Assembly (NCBI RefSeq): GCF_000444995.1
Contig: NC_022041.1
Coordinates: forward strand, 2,702,001-2,766,000
Source: Paracoccus aminophilus JCM 7686
Lineage (GTDB): Bacteria > Pseudomonadota > Alphaproteobacteria > Rhodobacterales > Rhodobacteraceae
DNA: 64,000 nt
Reading direction: 5' to 3'
This document shows positions 1-7,937 of this stretch, one piece after another. Made by a program: the position numbers and the translations under genes. The notes beneath the pieces are model-generated. The model did not search any database. It saw only the letters and a program-made list of their open reading frames with translations, and was not told where the DNA came from. Position 1 is the first letter of the stretch. Each line of letters begins with the position of its first letter.

Positions 1-894
1 GACGGTGACAAAGCCCTCGATCCGCCCGGTCTTGGGATTGCGGGCCGAGAAGAATTTCTGATGCTCTTTCATCGAGGTCTGGAGCACTTCGGGCGGGAGC
101 GCGAGGAAGCGCTCTTCGATCTGGCCCATCAGCGGCACCGGCCATTCGACCAGACCCGCGACCTCGGCGAGAAGACCCTGATCCTCGACGATCTCCCAGC
201 CGCGCGCGAAAGCGAGGTTCTGGGCCTCTTGCCAGATCGCGGCCTGACGCTCGGCGCTGTCGAGCATGACGCGGGCGCGGCGCAGTTTGGTGGCGTAATC
301 GTCAAAGCTCGTCACCGCAAAGGCGTCGGGCGCCATGAAGCGGTGGCCGCGGGTGGTGTCGCCCGAGGTGACGCCCTCGACGCTGAGCGGCACGACCTGC
401 GCGCCAGCCTCGTCGGTCAGGATGCAGAGGATGGTGTGAAGCGGACGGACCCAGCGCAGGCTGCCCGCGCCCCAGCGCATCGACTTTGGCCAAGGGAAGT
501 TGCGGATGGTGGCTTCGAGCACTTCGGCGATGATCTCGGCGGCCGGGCGGCCCGGCTTGGTGATCGTCGCAAACCAGACCTGGCCCTTTTTCTCGTCGCG
601 CGCTTCGAGCTGGTCGCGGCTCAGCCCGGTCGAGCGCAGGAAGCCTTCGAGCGCCGCTTCCGGCGCGTCGGTGCGCGGACCCTTGCGCTCTTCGCGGGTG
701 GTCGGGCTTTGCGCGGAAAGCCCCTCGATCGCCAGGGTCAGGCGGCGGGGCGTCGAAAAGGCGCCTGCCGAGGCATAGGTCAGACCCGCCTCGACCAGAC
801 CATCGGTCACGAGTTTCTTCAGATCCTCGCGGGCGCGGGCCTGCATCCGGGCGGGGATCTCTTCCGAAAAGAGTTCGATCAGCAGGTCGGGCAT
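1..894 (-). CDS. glyS: Glycyl-tRNA synthetase beta subunit, N-terminal 298 residues (cut by window edge)
   Basis: This is the beta chain of the bacterial alpha2beta2 glycyl-tRNA synthetase, which with GlyQ charges tRNA-Gly in the cytoplasm. The minus-strand frame is open from the ATG at 894 to the window edge without a stop. It begins MPDLLIELFSEEIPARMQ, the typical GlyS start, and continues with family segments such as RRLTLAIEGLS and MRWGAGSLRWVRPLH. The start codon shares one base with the stop of the preceding DUF6446 gene (TGATG), so translation is probably coupled. About 400 further residues should lie outside the window. The identity is recognised from the family sequence and from glyQ two genes upstream. 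Confidence 0.96.
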   Translation of the reverse strand, partial: MPDLLIELFSEEIPARMQARAREDLKKLVTDGLVEAGLTYASAGAFSTPRRLTLAIEGLSAQSPTTREERKGPRTDAPEAALEGFLRSTGLSRDQLEARDEKKGQVWFATITKPGRPAAEIIAEVLEATIRNFPWPKSMRWGAGSLRWVRPLHTILCILTDEAGAQVVPLSVEGVTSGDTTRGHRFMAPDAFAVTSFDDYATKLRRARVMLDSAERQAAIWQEAQNLAFARGWEIVEDQGLLAEVAGLVEWPVPLMGQIEERFLALPPEVLQTSMKEHQKFFSARNPKTGRIEGFVTV

Positions 895-1373
895 CAGTCG
901 ATGGTCCTTTTCTCTTCGGCTTCTTCGTTCGGCTGCCGCCATTCGTAAGCGCGGCCGTCGGGATAAACGGCAATGACGTTGTCGATCTTGGGGGCGATGT
1001 TTTTCTGCCCGAGATAGGCTTTGGCCGCCCCGGATTCGATGTCATCCGTGATCTGGCCATAATCGAAGCAGCCAAACCAGCTTGGCGCGCCAAGCGGGGT
1101 CGGCTTGTCATAGGGCTCGGCCGCAGCGGCTTCGGCGGGCGTGGTGGTGAAGCAGGCGCGGTTGCCGATCGGGGTCGAGACCGAATAGATGCCCTTGAAG
1201 CCCGAAACCGGGATGCTCACCGGCTGGCCATCCGCGCCGACCAGCGTCATTGCGGTCGGGATCTCGGCGGCAGGCACCTCGCGGTAATAGTAATAGACCT
1301 GCAGGTAATAGAGCCCTGCCCCCCCGAGAAGCAGCAGCGCGGCGAAGAAGATCGCCATGATCTTGCCGCTCAT
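894..1373 (-). CDS. DUF6446 family membrane-anchored protein between glyQ and glyS
   Basis: A 159-residue protein with one N-terminal membrane segment (about residues 5-25, IMAIFFAALLLLGGAGLYYLQ) followed by an extracytoplasmic domain. The ATG overlaps the glyQ stop by one base and its own stop overlaps the glyS start by one base, so the three genes form one tightly coupled operon. The glyQ-DUF6446-glyS arrangement is typical of Rhodobacteraceae. No catalytic motif is visible and the function is unknown; a direct role in aminoacylation is not implied by the sequence. The two cysteines in the second half could form a disulfide outside the cytoplasm. Confidence 0.85.
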   Translation of the reverse strand: MSGKIMAIFFAALLLLGGAGLYYLQVYYYYREVPAAEIPTAMTLVGADGQPVSIPVSGFKGIYSVSTPIGNRACFTTTPAEAAAAEPYDKPTPLGAPSWFGCFDYGQITDDIESGAAKAYLGQKNIAPKIDNVIAVYPDGRAYEWRQPNEEAEEKRTID

Positions 1374-2299
1374 CAGATCGCCTCGCCGGTTGCCGAGGGC
1401 GTCGTCACGAATACATCGGCGCAGCGTTTGGCCAGAGCGCGGACGCGACCGATATAGGCCTGACGCTCGGTCACAGAGATCACGCCGCGCGCATCGAGCA
1501 GGTTGAAGAGGTGGCTTGCCTTGATGCACTGGTCATAGGCCGGTTGCGGCATCGGGATCTTGCGGCCCGCGCTGTCGCTCTCATCAGCCGAGAGGATGCG
1601 GTTGCACTCGTTCTCGGCATCCTTGAAATGCTGAAACAGCATCTTGGTATCGGCCTGATCGAAGTTCCAACGCGAATATTCCCGCTCGGCCTGCAGGAAG
1701 ACATCGCCATAGGTCAGGTGGATCGGCGAGGCCGGATCGTTGAAGGGCATGTCCATGACATGTTCGACGCCGAGCACATACATCGCCAGACGCTCGAGCC
1801 CATAGGTCAGCTCGCCCGAGACCGGACGGCAATCATAGCCGCCGACCTGCTGGAAATAGGTGAACTGGCTGACTTCCATGCCGTCGCACCAGACCTCCCA
1901 GCCCAGACCCCAGGCGCCGAGTGTCGGGCTTTCCCAATCATCCTCGACGAAGCGGACATCATGGATCATCGGATCCAGCCCGATTGCCTTGAGGCTGCCA
2001 AGATAAAGATCCTGCAGGTTCGGCGGCGAGGGTTTGATGATGACCTGATATTGATAATAATGCTGCAGGCGGTTCGGGTTCTCGCCATAGCGGCCATCCG
2101 TCGGGCGACGCGAGGGCTGGACATAGGCGGCCGCCCAGGGCTTTGCGCCAAGCGAGCGCAGGGTGGTGGCCGGGTGGAAGGTCCCTGCCCCCACCTCCAT
2201 GTCATAGGGCTGGAGAACCGCGCATCCCTGCGCGGCCCAGTAATTCTGGAGTCGCAGGATGATCTCCTGGAAGCTCTTGGGCCGGTCGGGGCTGGTCAT
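1373..2299 (-). CDS. glyQ: Glycyl-tRNA synthetase alpha subunit
   Basis: The catalytic alpha chain of the tetrameric glycyl-tRNA synthetase, 308 residues, close to the normal length. Family hallmarks are [13 protein letters not shown] at the N-terminus, [18 protein letters not shown], the [19 protein letters not shown] segment and [18 protein letters not shown]. The frame is open 69 bases further upstream, but [11 protein letters not shown] is preferred because it follows an AAAGGA ribosome site and matches homologues; the extension is arginine-rich and unlike the family. It is the first gene of the glyQ-DUF6446-glyS operon and is divergent from the SPOR-like gene at 2385. Confidence 0.97.
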   Translation of the reverse strand: MTSPDRPKSFQEIILRLQNYWAAQGCAVLQPYDMEVGAGTFHPATTLRSLGAKPWAAAYVQPSRRPTDGRYGENPNRLQHYYQYQVIIKPSPPNLQDLYLGSLKAIGLDPMIHDVRFVEDDWESPTLGAWGLGWEVWCDGMEVSQFTYFQQVGGYDCRPVSGELTYGLERLAMYVLGVEHVMDMPFNDPASPIHLTYGDVFLQAEREYSRWNFDQADTKMLFQHFKDAENECNRILSADESDSAGRKIPMPQPAYDQCIKASHLFNLLDARGVISVTERQAYIGRVRALAKRCADVFVTTPSATGEAI

Positions 2300-2384
2300 C
2301 GGGGCATCCTTTGGCGTAACTGGCACGAATGTCTGTCGCCTTCTATGAGCAGGGCGGCTTGGGGTCAATCAGAGGGGCGAATTC

Positions 2385-3953
2385 ATGCGGCGCTTTGCAA
2401 TGATTATCGGAACGGCACTGCCCATGTTGCTGGCAACGGGAGCACTGGCCGAGGACGTGGTCATCCGCATCGAGGCCAAACGCGGCGACAGCGTGGCCAA
2501 GACGGCGGCTGAAAGCTGGCGGGCAGAGTTCCCCGATGTGGTGACCTTCCCGCTGACCGATGGCTGGATCGGCATTGCGATCGGGCCAATGCCGCGCGAA
2601 ACCGCCGAGCCGCGGCTGGCCGAGCTCAAGGGCGCGAACAAGGTTCCCGCCGACAGTTTCATCGCGGCAGCCGCCGGGCGCAAGCTGACCCCGGTTGATC
2701 CCGCACCCGCAGGCGCCGCCCCGGAATCGGCAGCTCCGGCTGCGACGACCCCGGCTGCGGCGGCCTCGACCACCGCCGCGCAAAGCCCGGCGGATCAGGC
2801 GACCCCGGATGAAGCTCCCGCCGATCAGGCCGCCTCGAACCAAGACACCACCACGCAAGCACCCGCCACGCAAGCACCCGGCTCGCTGGCACCCGTTGCC
2901 ACGACGACCGAGCAAACGCCTCAGGTCGCGCCAGAGCCGGTCGCGCCGCCGCCCGGGTTCTATATCCGCGTCCAGACGCTCGGCGATCGCGCCAAGGCCG
3001 ATGAGGCGCTGGCGAAATGGCGCCAGACCCTGCCCGAAGTCGGCATGTGGCAGCTCAAGAATGGCCGCTTCACCATCGCCATGGGCCCTGCCCCGGAAGC
3101 AACCGCCCGCGCCTGGCTCAGCGCCTTCCGCAGCGCAGAGGCGGTTTCAAAGGATGCGTTTGTCTCGGAGCAATCCGAGATTGGCACCGAAGCCGTCGCA
3201 CCGGGCAAGCTGGAACTCGGCGCGCCCCCGGCGGAAGGCAGCACGCCGCTCGCCATGCCGCCGCTCGAGGACATCCAGCGCGCCTTGCGGTGGGCGGGCC
3301 ATTACGACGGCCCGATCGACGGCAAGGACGGGCCGAAAACCCGCGCCGCGATTGCGGGCGAGGTGGTGACGCTGCGCAGCTCTCCGGATGCGGCAACGGC
3401 GATGCAGATGCTCATCCAGCGGCGCGAAGATTGGCGCCAGGAGGTCGGCCTTGAAGAGCTGCGCGATCAGGCGACCGGGCTCGCTTTGCCCGCGCCGATG
3501 CATCTTCTGCAATTCGACCGCGCTGAACGCGCGCTCTCAATCTATGGCCCGCAGGACGGTTCGGGGGCTGCGCTGATTCTCTTCTCGCAGCCGGGCGGTC
3601 AGCAGGAAATGCTCGACCTCACCGGGCTGGTCACCGCGCTTGGCTGGGTCCCGGCGCCCGAGCGTCAGATCTCGCGCGGCTCGGCCGTGCTGATCGGGCA
3701 GAACGACACCCATATCGGCCATGCCGAGGCCCATGTCATCGACGGTCGCGCGCAGGGCTTCGTGCTGATCTGGCCGGCGACGGATGCGCAAAACGCCACC
3801 CGGATCGCCGCCGAGATCGCGGATAACCTGACCCGCTTTGCCCCGGCGCAGAACGATCCGGTAACTGCGGCCCCGGCTACTGACGCCAAAAGCGGGGATG
3901 CAGCACAACCAGCACCGACAGCACCTCAAGCCGGCCCAGAAACATCCCAATGA
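2385..3953 (+). CDS. Secreted SPOR-like, peptidoglycan-associated protein
   Basis: A 522-residue exported protein. The signal peptide MRRFAMIIGTALPMLLATGALA ends in an AxA cleavage site, and AGAGGGG precedes the ATG. Two SPOR-like modules of about 70 residues are visible (about 24-85, VVIRIEAKRGDS; about 190-260, FYIRVQTLGDRAKADEAL). They are separated by a Pro/Ala/Thr-rich linker of about 100 residues with repeated TQAPATQAP. A short PG_binding_1-like segment follows (IQRALRWAGHYDGPIDGKDG, about 296-315), then a C-terminal domain with no motif I recognise. SPOR domains bind denuded glycan at division sites, so a cell-envelope role is inferred. The last 77 bases overlap the convergent trkH 3' end. 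Confidence 0.8.
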   Translation: MRRFAMIIGTALPMLLATGALAEDVVIRIEAKRGDSVAKTAAESWRAEFPDVVTFPLTDGWIGIAIGPMPRETAEPRLAELKGANKVPADSFIAAAAGRKLTPVDPAPAGAAPESAAPAATTPAAAASTTAAQSPADQATPDEAPADQAASNQDTTTQAPATQAPGSLAPVATTTEQTPQVAPEPVAPPPGFYIRVQTLGDRAKADEALAKWRQTLPEVGMWQLKNGRFTIAMGPAPEATARAWLSAFRSAEAVSKDAFVSEQSEIGTEAVAPGKLELGAPPAEGSTPLAMPPLEDIQRALRWAGHYDGPIDGKDGPKTRAAIAGEVVTLRSSPDAATAMQMLIQRREDWRQEVGLEELRDQATGLALPAPMHLLQFDRAERALSIYGPQDGSGAALILFSQPGGQQEMLDLTGLVTALGWVPAPERQISRGSAVLIGQNDTHIGHAEAHVIDGRAQGFVLIWPATDAQNATRIAAEIADNLTRFAPAQNDPVTAAPATDAKSGDAAQPAPTAPQAGPETSQ

Positions 3954-5325
3954 CCATCAGCCATTTCGAGGCGGTCGGAAACTGATCGACCGCCCCGTTG
4001 GCGCTGACCTCGGGGCCCCAGATCGGGCCAATATTGGCAATCGTCGCCCAGGCGCCCGTCAAGGCGGTGCGCGGATGCAGGCCGGTCAGCGCCAGAGCGA
4101 CAATCAGCAGGCCGAAGGACAGCATGAAGGTGGTGAAATAGGCCATGACCGAGCCCACGACCTCACGGTCAAGCGGGCGGCCCTCCAGCATCACCGGAAA
4201 GACGCGATGAGGCGAGTGCATCCGCCGGATCTGGGCGCGCACCGCCTTGAAGAGCACGAGATAGCGAAAGACCTTGATCGAGCAGGTGGTCGAGCCGGTG
4301 CAGCCGCCGATCATCCCCATCATGATCAGGATCGCGAAGGGAAAGCTGCCCCATTGTGTGACATCGCCGGTGCCAAAGCCTGATCCCGCCGTCAGCGTGA
4401 CCACGTTGAACACGGTCTCGCGCATGACGTGGAACGGATTTTCGGCGCCAAGCCAGACCAGCCGGTAAAGCACGATCACCGCGATCGCATAGAAAAGCCA
4501 GCGCAGGAAGGCGCGGACCTGCACATCCTCGAAAAGCGGCATCGCATCGCCGCGCACGAGCTGGACCATGCGGATAAAGGGCAGCGCGGCAAGGATCGTG
4601 AAGAAGGAGGCGGCAAGCTGCGGCGCGCCGGGATAGGCGCCAAAGCTCGCGTCGTAATTCGAGAAACCGCCCGTCGAGCAGGTGGTGAGCGCGTGGAAGA
4701 CCGCGTCAAACCCGTTCATCCCCAGCATGATGAAAGTCACCGCGCAGGCGACGGTGATGAAGACATAAACCAGCGTCGTCTCGCGCGCGATGTCGAAGGC
4801 GCGCGGCAGGATCTTGCCAAGCGTGTCGAAGCCCTCCGAGCGGAAGAACTGCATGCCGCCGACCTTCATCACCGGCAGAAAGATCATCGCGACCACGATG
4901 ATCCCGAGCCCGCCCAGCCATTGCAATTGCCCGCGCCACAGATGGGTGCCCTTGGGCAGCGTATCGAGGCTGGGAAAGGCGGTGGTTCCGGTGGTGCTCA
5001 GCCCCGACATCGATTCGAAAAACGCATCAGTAAAGCCGACATGAGGCGCGCCAAGAAAGAAGGGCAGCGCGCCAAAGAGCGGCAGCACGATCCAGAGCCC
5101 GTTCGTCAGCAGGAAGGCCTGTTGCAGATTGAGCGATTTCTCGTTCGAGCGCGTCGCAAAGACGATCAGACTGCCGATCACCGCGCAAAGAATGCCCGAT
5201 TCCAGAAAGCTTTTCCAATTCGGATCGTCATGGGCGTAATCGACCAGCATCGGCAGGCTCATCGCCGCCCCGAGCGTGACAACCAGCTTTCCTATCGTAT
5301 TGGCTACAGGGCGAATGTCGATCAT
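3877..5325 (-). CDS. trkH: TrkH family potassium uptake protein
   Basis: An inner-membrane K+-translocating subunit of 482 residues, the usual TrkH length, with many hydrophobic segments. Selectivity-filter-like repeats are visible: FESMSGLSTTGTTAF near residue 125, ALTTCSTGGFSNYDASFG near 225, LTAGSGFGTGDVT near 320 and TGAWATIANIGPIWG near 435. The frame runs on to 5511 through the tRNA region, but MIDIRPVANTIG is taken as the start because the upstream extension merely translates tRNA and leader DNA. A partner TrkA is not in the window. The 3' end is convergent with the SPOR-like gene and overlaps it by 77 bases. Confidence 0.94.
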   Translation of the reverse strand: MIDIRPVANTIGKLVVTLGAAMSLPMLVDYAHDDPNWKSFLESGILCAVIGSLIVFATRSNEKSLNLQQAFLLTNGLWIVLPLFGALPFFLGAPHVGFTDAFFESMSGLSTTGTTAFPSLDTLPKGTHLWRGQLQWLGGLGIIVVAMIFLPVMKVGGMQFFRSEGFDTLGKILPRAFDIARETTLVYVFITVACAVTFIMLGMNGFDAVFHALTTCSTGGFSNYDASFGAYPGAPQLAASFFTILAALPFIRMVQLVRGDAMPLFEDVQVRAFLRWLFYAIAVIVLYRLVWLGAENPFHVMRETVFNVVTLTAGSGFGTGDVTQWGSFPFAILIMMGMIGGCTGSTTCSIKVFRYLVLFKAVRAQIRRMHSPHRVFPVMLEGRPLDREVVGSVMAYFTTFMLSFGLLIVALALTGLHPRTALTGAWATIANIGPIWGPEVSANGAVDQFPTASKWLMVIGMFLGRLEVLSVLVVLHPRFWRQ

Positions 5326-5430
5326 CCCGTCTGCTTGCCGCGCCCCATCGCCTGCGTCAAGAAGTCCCCGCGCGCCGCGCTTCAGCGGATGCTTGCGCGA
5401 TGCACATTCGCCCCTTATAGGGGATGCAAC

Positions 5431-5504
5431 GCGGGTGTAGCTCAATGGTAGAGCAGCAGCCTTCCAAGCTGAATACGTGGGTTCGATTCCCATCACCCGC
5501 TCCA
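5431..5504 (+). tRNA. tRNA-Gly(UCC), prophage integration target
   Basis: A 74-base cloverleaf including the encoded CCA. The acceptor stem GCGGGTG pairs with CACCCGC, the D arm is GCTC/GAGC, the anticodon loop CTTCCAA gives anticodon TCC, and the T arm GTGGG-TTCGATT-CCCAT is standard. The 3' half from base 5458 onward is repeated exactly at 48714-48761. The gene at this end is therefore intact, with its 3' half supplied by the prophage. Confidence 0.97.
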
Positions 5505-5505
5505 A
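5458..5505 (+). repeat. attL core (48-bp direct repeat)
   Basis: Identical to 48714-48761. It spans the anticodon loop to the CCA end of tRNA-Gly(UCC) plus one A. Integration through the 3' half of a tRNA gene is the standard tyrosine-integrase arrangement, and the copy here leaves a functional tRNA. Confidence 0.95.
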
Positions 5506-5605
5506 AATCATCGCTTATATCAAAGACTTAATGGCGACCCACCGTTTCGCGCTATGGCGGCGTGCGGACAGAAAAGCCCATGATCGGACGCTAAGTTCGC
5601 TCGAG

Positions 5606-5629
5606 TCCCGAAGAAACTCCCGAAGCGAG
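5606..5629 (+). repeat. Tandem 12-bp repeats near attL, probable integrase arm-type sites
   Basis: TCCCGAAGAAAC at 5606 is followed directly by TCCCGAAGCGAG at 5618. The same 12-bp unit occurs twice in tandem, in the same orientation, at 48647-48670 beside attR. Matching short tandem repeats flanking both cores are what arm-type integrase binding sites look like; that role is inferred. Confidence 0.7.
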
Positions 5630-5670
5630 TTCTCGATTCGTCCGCAGGCGATTCTTTCGGAGGTGCTGTC

Positions 5671-5829
5671 ATGATCGGCACCACCCCCACCCCGCCCCCT
5701 GAGCGCTGTTTGACGTGCGGCGGCCGCGGCTTGATCCATTGGCACCCATATTGGGACAACGGCCACCATCCGTGCCCGGGGTGCACCAAGCCGGAAACGC
5801 CAAAGGCTGATCAGGAGGTGCAGACATGA
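5671..5829 (+). CDS. Small zinc-ribbon protein (52 residues)
   Basis: A 52-residue protein, MIGTTPTPPPERCLTCGGRG..., with two CxxC pairs (CLTCGG at residues 13-16 and CPGC at 35-38) spaced like a zinc ribbon or half of a DnaJ-type cysteine-rich domain. A good ribosome site, CGGAGGT, lies 6-8 bases upstream of the ATG. The stop overlaps the ATG of the next gene by four bases (ATGA), so the two form a coupled pair. They are the first prophage genes inside attL. Such small zinc-ribbon proteins are common in phages, but this one's target is unknown. Confidence 0.75.
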   Translation: MIGTTPTPPPERCLTCGGRGLIHWHPYWDNGHHPCPGCTKPETPKADQEVQT

Positions 5830-6221
5830 CCGCCCCCACAAATCCCGCCCCTACGGTGTGCAGCAAACTCAATGCTGTCGCCGATGCTCTAAACAAATGG
5901 GCAGATGCGGTGCGGGACGGCAGACAGGTCGAGCCGAGCGTAACCGGCCTGCGGCTCATGGCGACAGCGGTTAGATCCGCCGCGATTCAGCCCGCCAGCG
6001 CGCAGCCGGAGTGCGGCACGACCATCGCAACCATTGCCGCCGTAGCGCAGGAGGCCCGAGGCGTTTACGAGGGCGATCCCTTGGCAATCGACGCAATCGA
6101 CCACATGGAATATTTGCTGATCGCCGCGATCCAGCCCGCCAGCGCACAGCCAGTGGCCAAAATGAGCTTGGAGATTACCGGCAGTAATTCGCTCGCGCCG
6201 AACACAAAGGTGAGCAGATAA
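5826..6221 (+). CDS. Prophage protein of unknown function with a repeated AIQPASAQP segment
   Basis: A 131-residue soluble protein that starts in an ATGA overlap with the zinc-ribbon gene and has AGGAGG upstream. Residues 53-61 and 101-109 are the same AIQPASAQP string, reflecting a nearly identical DNA repeat, so a linker segment appears to have been duplicated around a helical stretch. The C-terminus is low in complexity. I recognise no domain. Its position between attL and the stress-type genes makes it accessory. Confidence 0.65.
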   Translation: MTAPTNPAPTVCSKLNAVADALNKWADAVRDGRQVEPSVTGLRLMATAVRSAAIQPASAQPECGTTIATIAAVAQEARGVYEGDPLAIDAIDHMEYLLIAAIQPASAQPVAKMSLEITGSNSLAPNTKVSR

Positions 6222-6323
6222 TCGCCGATTATTAGCGATTCACATTAATGAAGGAACGACTGAAGCCTAATAGAGTTCTTCCTCCATATGCAATGCATAT
6301 CAAGCATCCATAAGGAGGTCATT

Positions 6324-6530
6324 ATGAACTGGGATATCATCCAAGGGAAATGGGACCAAATGAAGGGGAGCATCAAGGAAAAGTGGGGCGATCTCACTGA
6401 CGATGAATTGACCCAAATCTCCGGGCAGCAAGATAAGTTATCTGGAAAGCTCCAAGAGAAATATGGCTGGACCAAGGATCGGGCTGAAGACGAGATCAAC
6501 CGCTTCCTTGTCGACAAGGACAAAACCTAA
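6324..6530 (+). CDS. CsbD family stress-response protein
   Basis: A 68-residue CsbD-like protein, MNWDIIQGKWDQMKGSIKEK..., with the family pattern (W-x4-G-x2-KQ-like start, KWGDLTDDEL, GKLQEKYGWTKDRAEDEI). CsbD-type proteins are small, abundant and induced by general stress; their biochemical role is unclear. The start follows TAAGGAGG at 7-8 bases, an excellent site, so the 12 residues possible upstream are rejected. Base composition is lower in GC than the host genes. It is followed after 44 bases by a PRC-barrel protein in the same direction. Confidence 0.92.
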   Translation: MNWDIIQGKWDQMKGSIKEKWGDLTDDELTQISGQQDKLSGKLQEKYGWTKDRAEDEINRFLVDKDKT

Positions 6531-6574
6531 TCCTTGCCACAACTGCACCCGCTGCTAAATTAAGGAGAATAGCC

Positions 6575-7048
6575 ATGAAGCATCGTATTGTTTCCGTTTT
6601 TGTTGCAAGCGCTTTGCTTGCTGCTCCGGCATTCGCACAAACGACCAGCCCTGCAACCGACCCAACAGTCGAGGCACCTTCCACCTCAGGCGCGGCACCC
6701 GTAACGCCTACGGCGACACCCGGCGAGGTTGTGATAGTTGTGCCTGAAGGGTACGTCTTGACCGAGTTGACCTCGGTAACGTCCGACCAACTAAAGGGTG
6801 TCAATGTCTACGATCAGCACGACTCGAAGATTGCTGAAATTGCGGATGTCGTGATCGGCGCTGACAGCAAGGTAACTGGTGTAATCACTGACGTTGGCGG
6901 CTTTCTCGGTATTGGAGAACATCGGGTCTCACTCTCACCCGAGCAGGTCAAGGTCTACAAGAATTCAAAAAATGACATACGTGCCTATGTTTCGATGTCC
7001 AAAGATGAGCTGAAAGCGCTCCCTGAGTTCAAAGCTCCCAATCAATAA
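6575..7048 (+). CDS. Exported PRC-barrel domain protein
   Basis: A 157-residue protein with a signal peptide (MKHRIVSVFVASALLAAPAFAQ, cut after AFA), a Thr/Pro-rich linker to about residue 55, and a PRC-barrel-like domain (about 65-135: DQLKGVNVYDQHDSKIAEIA, then DVVIGADSKVTGVITDVGGF). A good site, AAGGAGAA, precedes the ATG. PRC-barrel proteins in alphaproteobacteria are often periplasmic and stress-related, and pairing with CsbD supports a stress cargo pair, probably one transcript ending at the terminator at 7071. The exact function is unknown. Confidence 0.88.
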   Translation: MKHRIVSVFVASALLAAPAFAQTTSPATDPTVEAPSTSGAAPVTPTATPGEVVIVVPEGYVLTELTSVTSDQLKGVNVYDQHDSKIAEIADVVIGADSKVTGVITDVGGFLGIGEHRVSLSPEQVKVYKNSKNDIRAYVSMSKDELKALPEFKAPNQ

Positions 7049-7070
7049 ATTCCCGAAGACATCTTAGATT

Positions 7071-7100
7071 GGGGCGCGACAGTTTCTGTCGCGCCCCTTT
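7071..7100 (+). terminator. Rho-independent terminator after the CsbD/PRC-barrel pair
   Basis: A perfect 12-bp stem (GGGGCGCGACAG / CTGTCGCGCCCC) with a TTT loop and a short T run, 22 bases after the PRC-barrel stop. It closes the plus-strand stress unit. Confidence 0.9.
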
Positions 7101-7411
7101 CGCACATTAATTCGGCGGCTCCGGCGAAATACGACAGCGGGACGTTTACTGTACATACCGTCATGATCATGAGCCGATTTCACGCGTTATGGGATCTAGG
7201 AAAACATGCTTAAGTGGTCGCCCCAAAAGCAAAAGGAGATAACAGCAAAGCGGCAGGCTGTTCCTCCCGCCGCTTCGCTTTCCAGCTACTATTTAATGAC
7301 GGTGCCAGCATTGGCCGATTGGCAATACCTTGTCCGTACAACTTCACCGGAAAGTGCTGAAGCTAAGCTCGGTCACATTATAGTGGCAAGCGAACCAACT
7401 CCACGTACAGT
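7101..7411. other. No convincing gene
   Basis: About 310 bases between the terminator and the small minus-strand gene. A 69-codon plus-strand frame at 7206-7415 has no good ribosome site, no recognisable domain and runs antisense into the 3' end of that gene. I treat the stretch as non-coding. Confidence 0.5.
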
Positions 7412-7567
7412 TTAGCTGCGTTGAGCTTTACTCTGCTCGTTTCCATCAGCCTGCTTGGACTGCCCTTTTTCGGGAACGTCAGCATGCTTAGGCGTTTTAT
7501 CATCCGAGCGATTCTGCTCTTGTTGCGCCGGTGACTGTTTCTCAGTGGATTTTTGGTCGGGGCTCAT
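7412..7567 (-). CDS. Small hydrophilic low-complexity protein (51 residues)
   Basis: A 51-residue protein, MSPDQKSTEKQSPAQQEQNR..., made almost wholly of Q, K, S, D, E, N and P, with no hydrophobic core, so it is probably disordered. GGAGG lies 8 bases before the ATG in a leader free of other coding. Short Q/K/D-rich proteins of this kind occur beside CsbD, PRC-barrel and MgtC genes in proteobacterial stress islands, which fits this neighbourhood. The function is unknown. The gene is real by its ribosome site and amino-acid bias rather than by homology. Confidence 0.6.
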   Translation of the reverse strand: MSPDQKSTEKQSPAQQEQNRSDDKTPKHADVPEKGQSKQADGNEQSKAQRS

Positions 7568-7937
7568 CAAGAAGCCTCCATAACACCACACCGGATATAC
7601 GGTATGGATGAATACTACATGGTGCTTCGACGCGCTTCAATCCAGTCGGCTCCTGCAACATAATTTCACAGCACTGTTTCAAAACGAAAGAATTCAGATT
7701 CCGTCGACCTTCCTCAAAGCAATATTTTGCGATGGGTCCCTGCCCTATGCTTTCGGTTCAGGTGGGCCCGCGGACCACAGTGCCTACCGCCATCAGGTCA
7801 TCGCTGGCGAGCCGTTCTGGTAGGTGATGACTGTGCCGACGCCGCCAAGCAGAATAGCGGCGACCAGAAGCCCCATGCAATGTCAGCTCCGATGCCCGAG
7901 GCGACCTAAGCTGTTCCGACGCTATCGACCGAATCCG
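7568..7937. other. Stretch without a firm gene
   Basis: 370 bases between the hydrophilic protein and the MgtC gene. Apart from a 27-codon minus-strand frame (7793-7876) no frame looks coding; a plus-strand frame at 7608-7823 lacks a ribosome site and family features. Confidence 0.5.
7793..7876 (-). CDS. Possible 27-residue membrane peptide
   Basis: The frame MGLLVAAILLGGVGTVITYQ plus a short polar tail is one hydrophobic helix, preceded by GGAG about 10 bases before the ATG. Minimal membrane proteins of this form occur in stress islands, but the evidence here is only composition and a weak ribosome site. It could equally be a chance frame. Confidence 0.25.
   Translation of the reverse strand: MGLLVAAILLGGVGTVITYQNGSPAMT

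Noticed and set aside
1511..2512. 333-codon frame opposite glyQ
   Set aside because: A GC-rich antisense shadow of the clear glyQ gene.
5477..5674. 65-codon plus-strand frame starting inside tRNA-Gly
   Set aside because: Its start lies within the tRNA and it translates tRNA and att arm sequence; arginine-rich shadow.
7206..7415. 69-codon plus-strand frame
   Set aside because: No ribosome site close to the ATG, no family features, and it runs antisense into a better-supported small gene.
7608..7823. 71-codon plus-strand frame
   Set aside because: No ribosome site and mixed composition; nothing protein-like.
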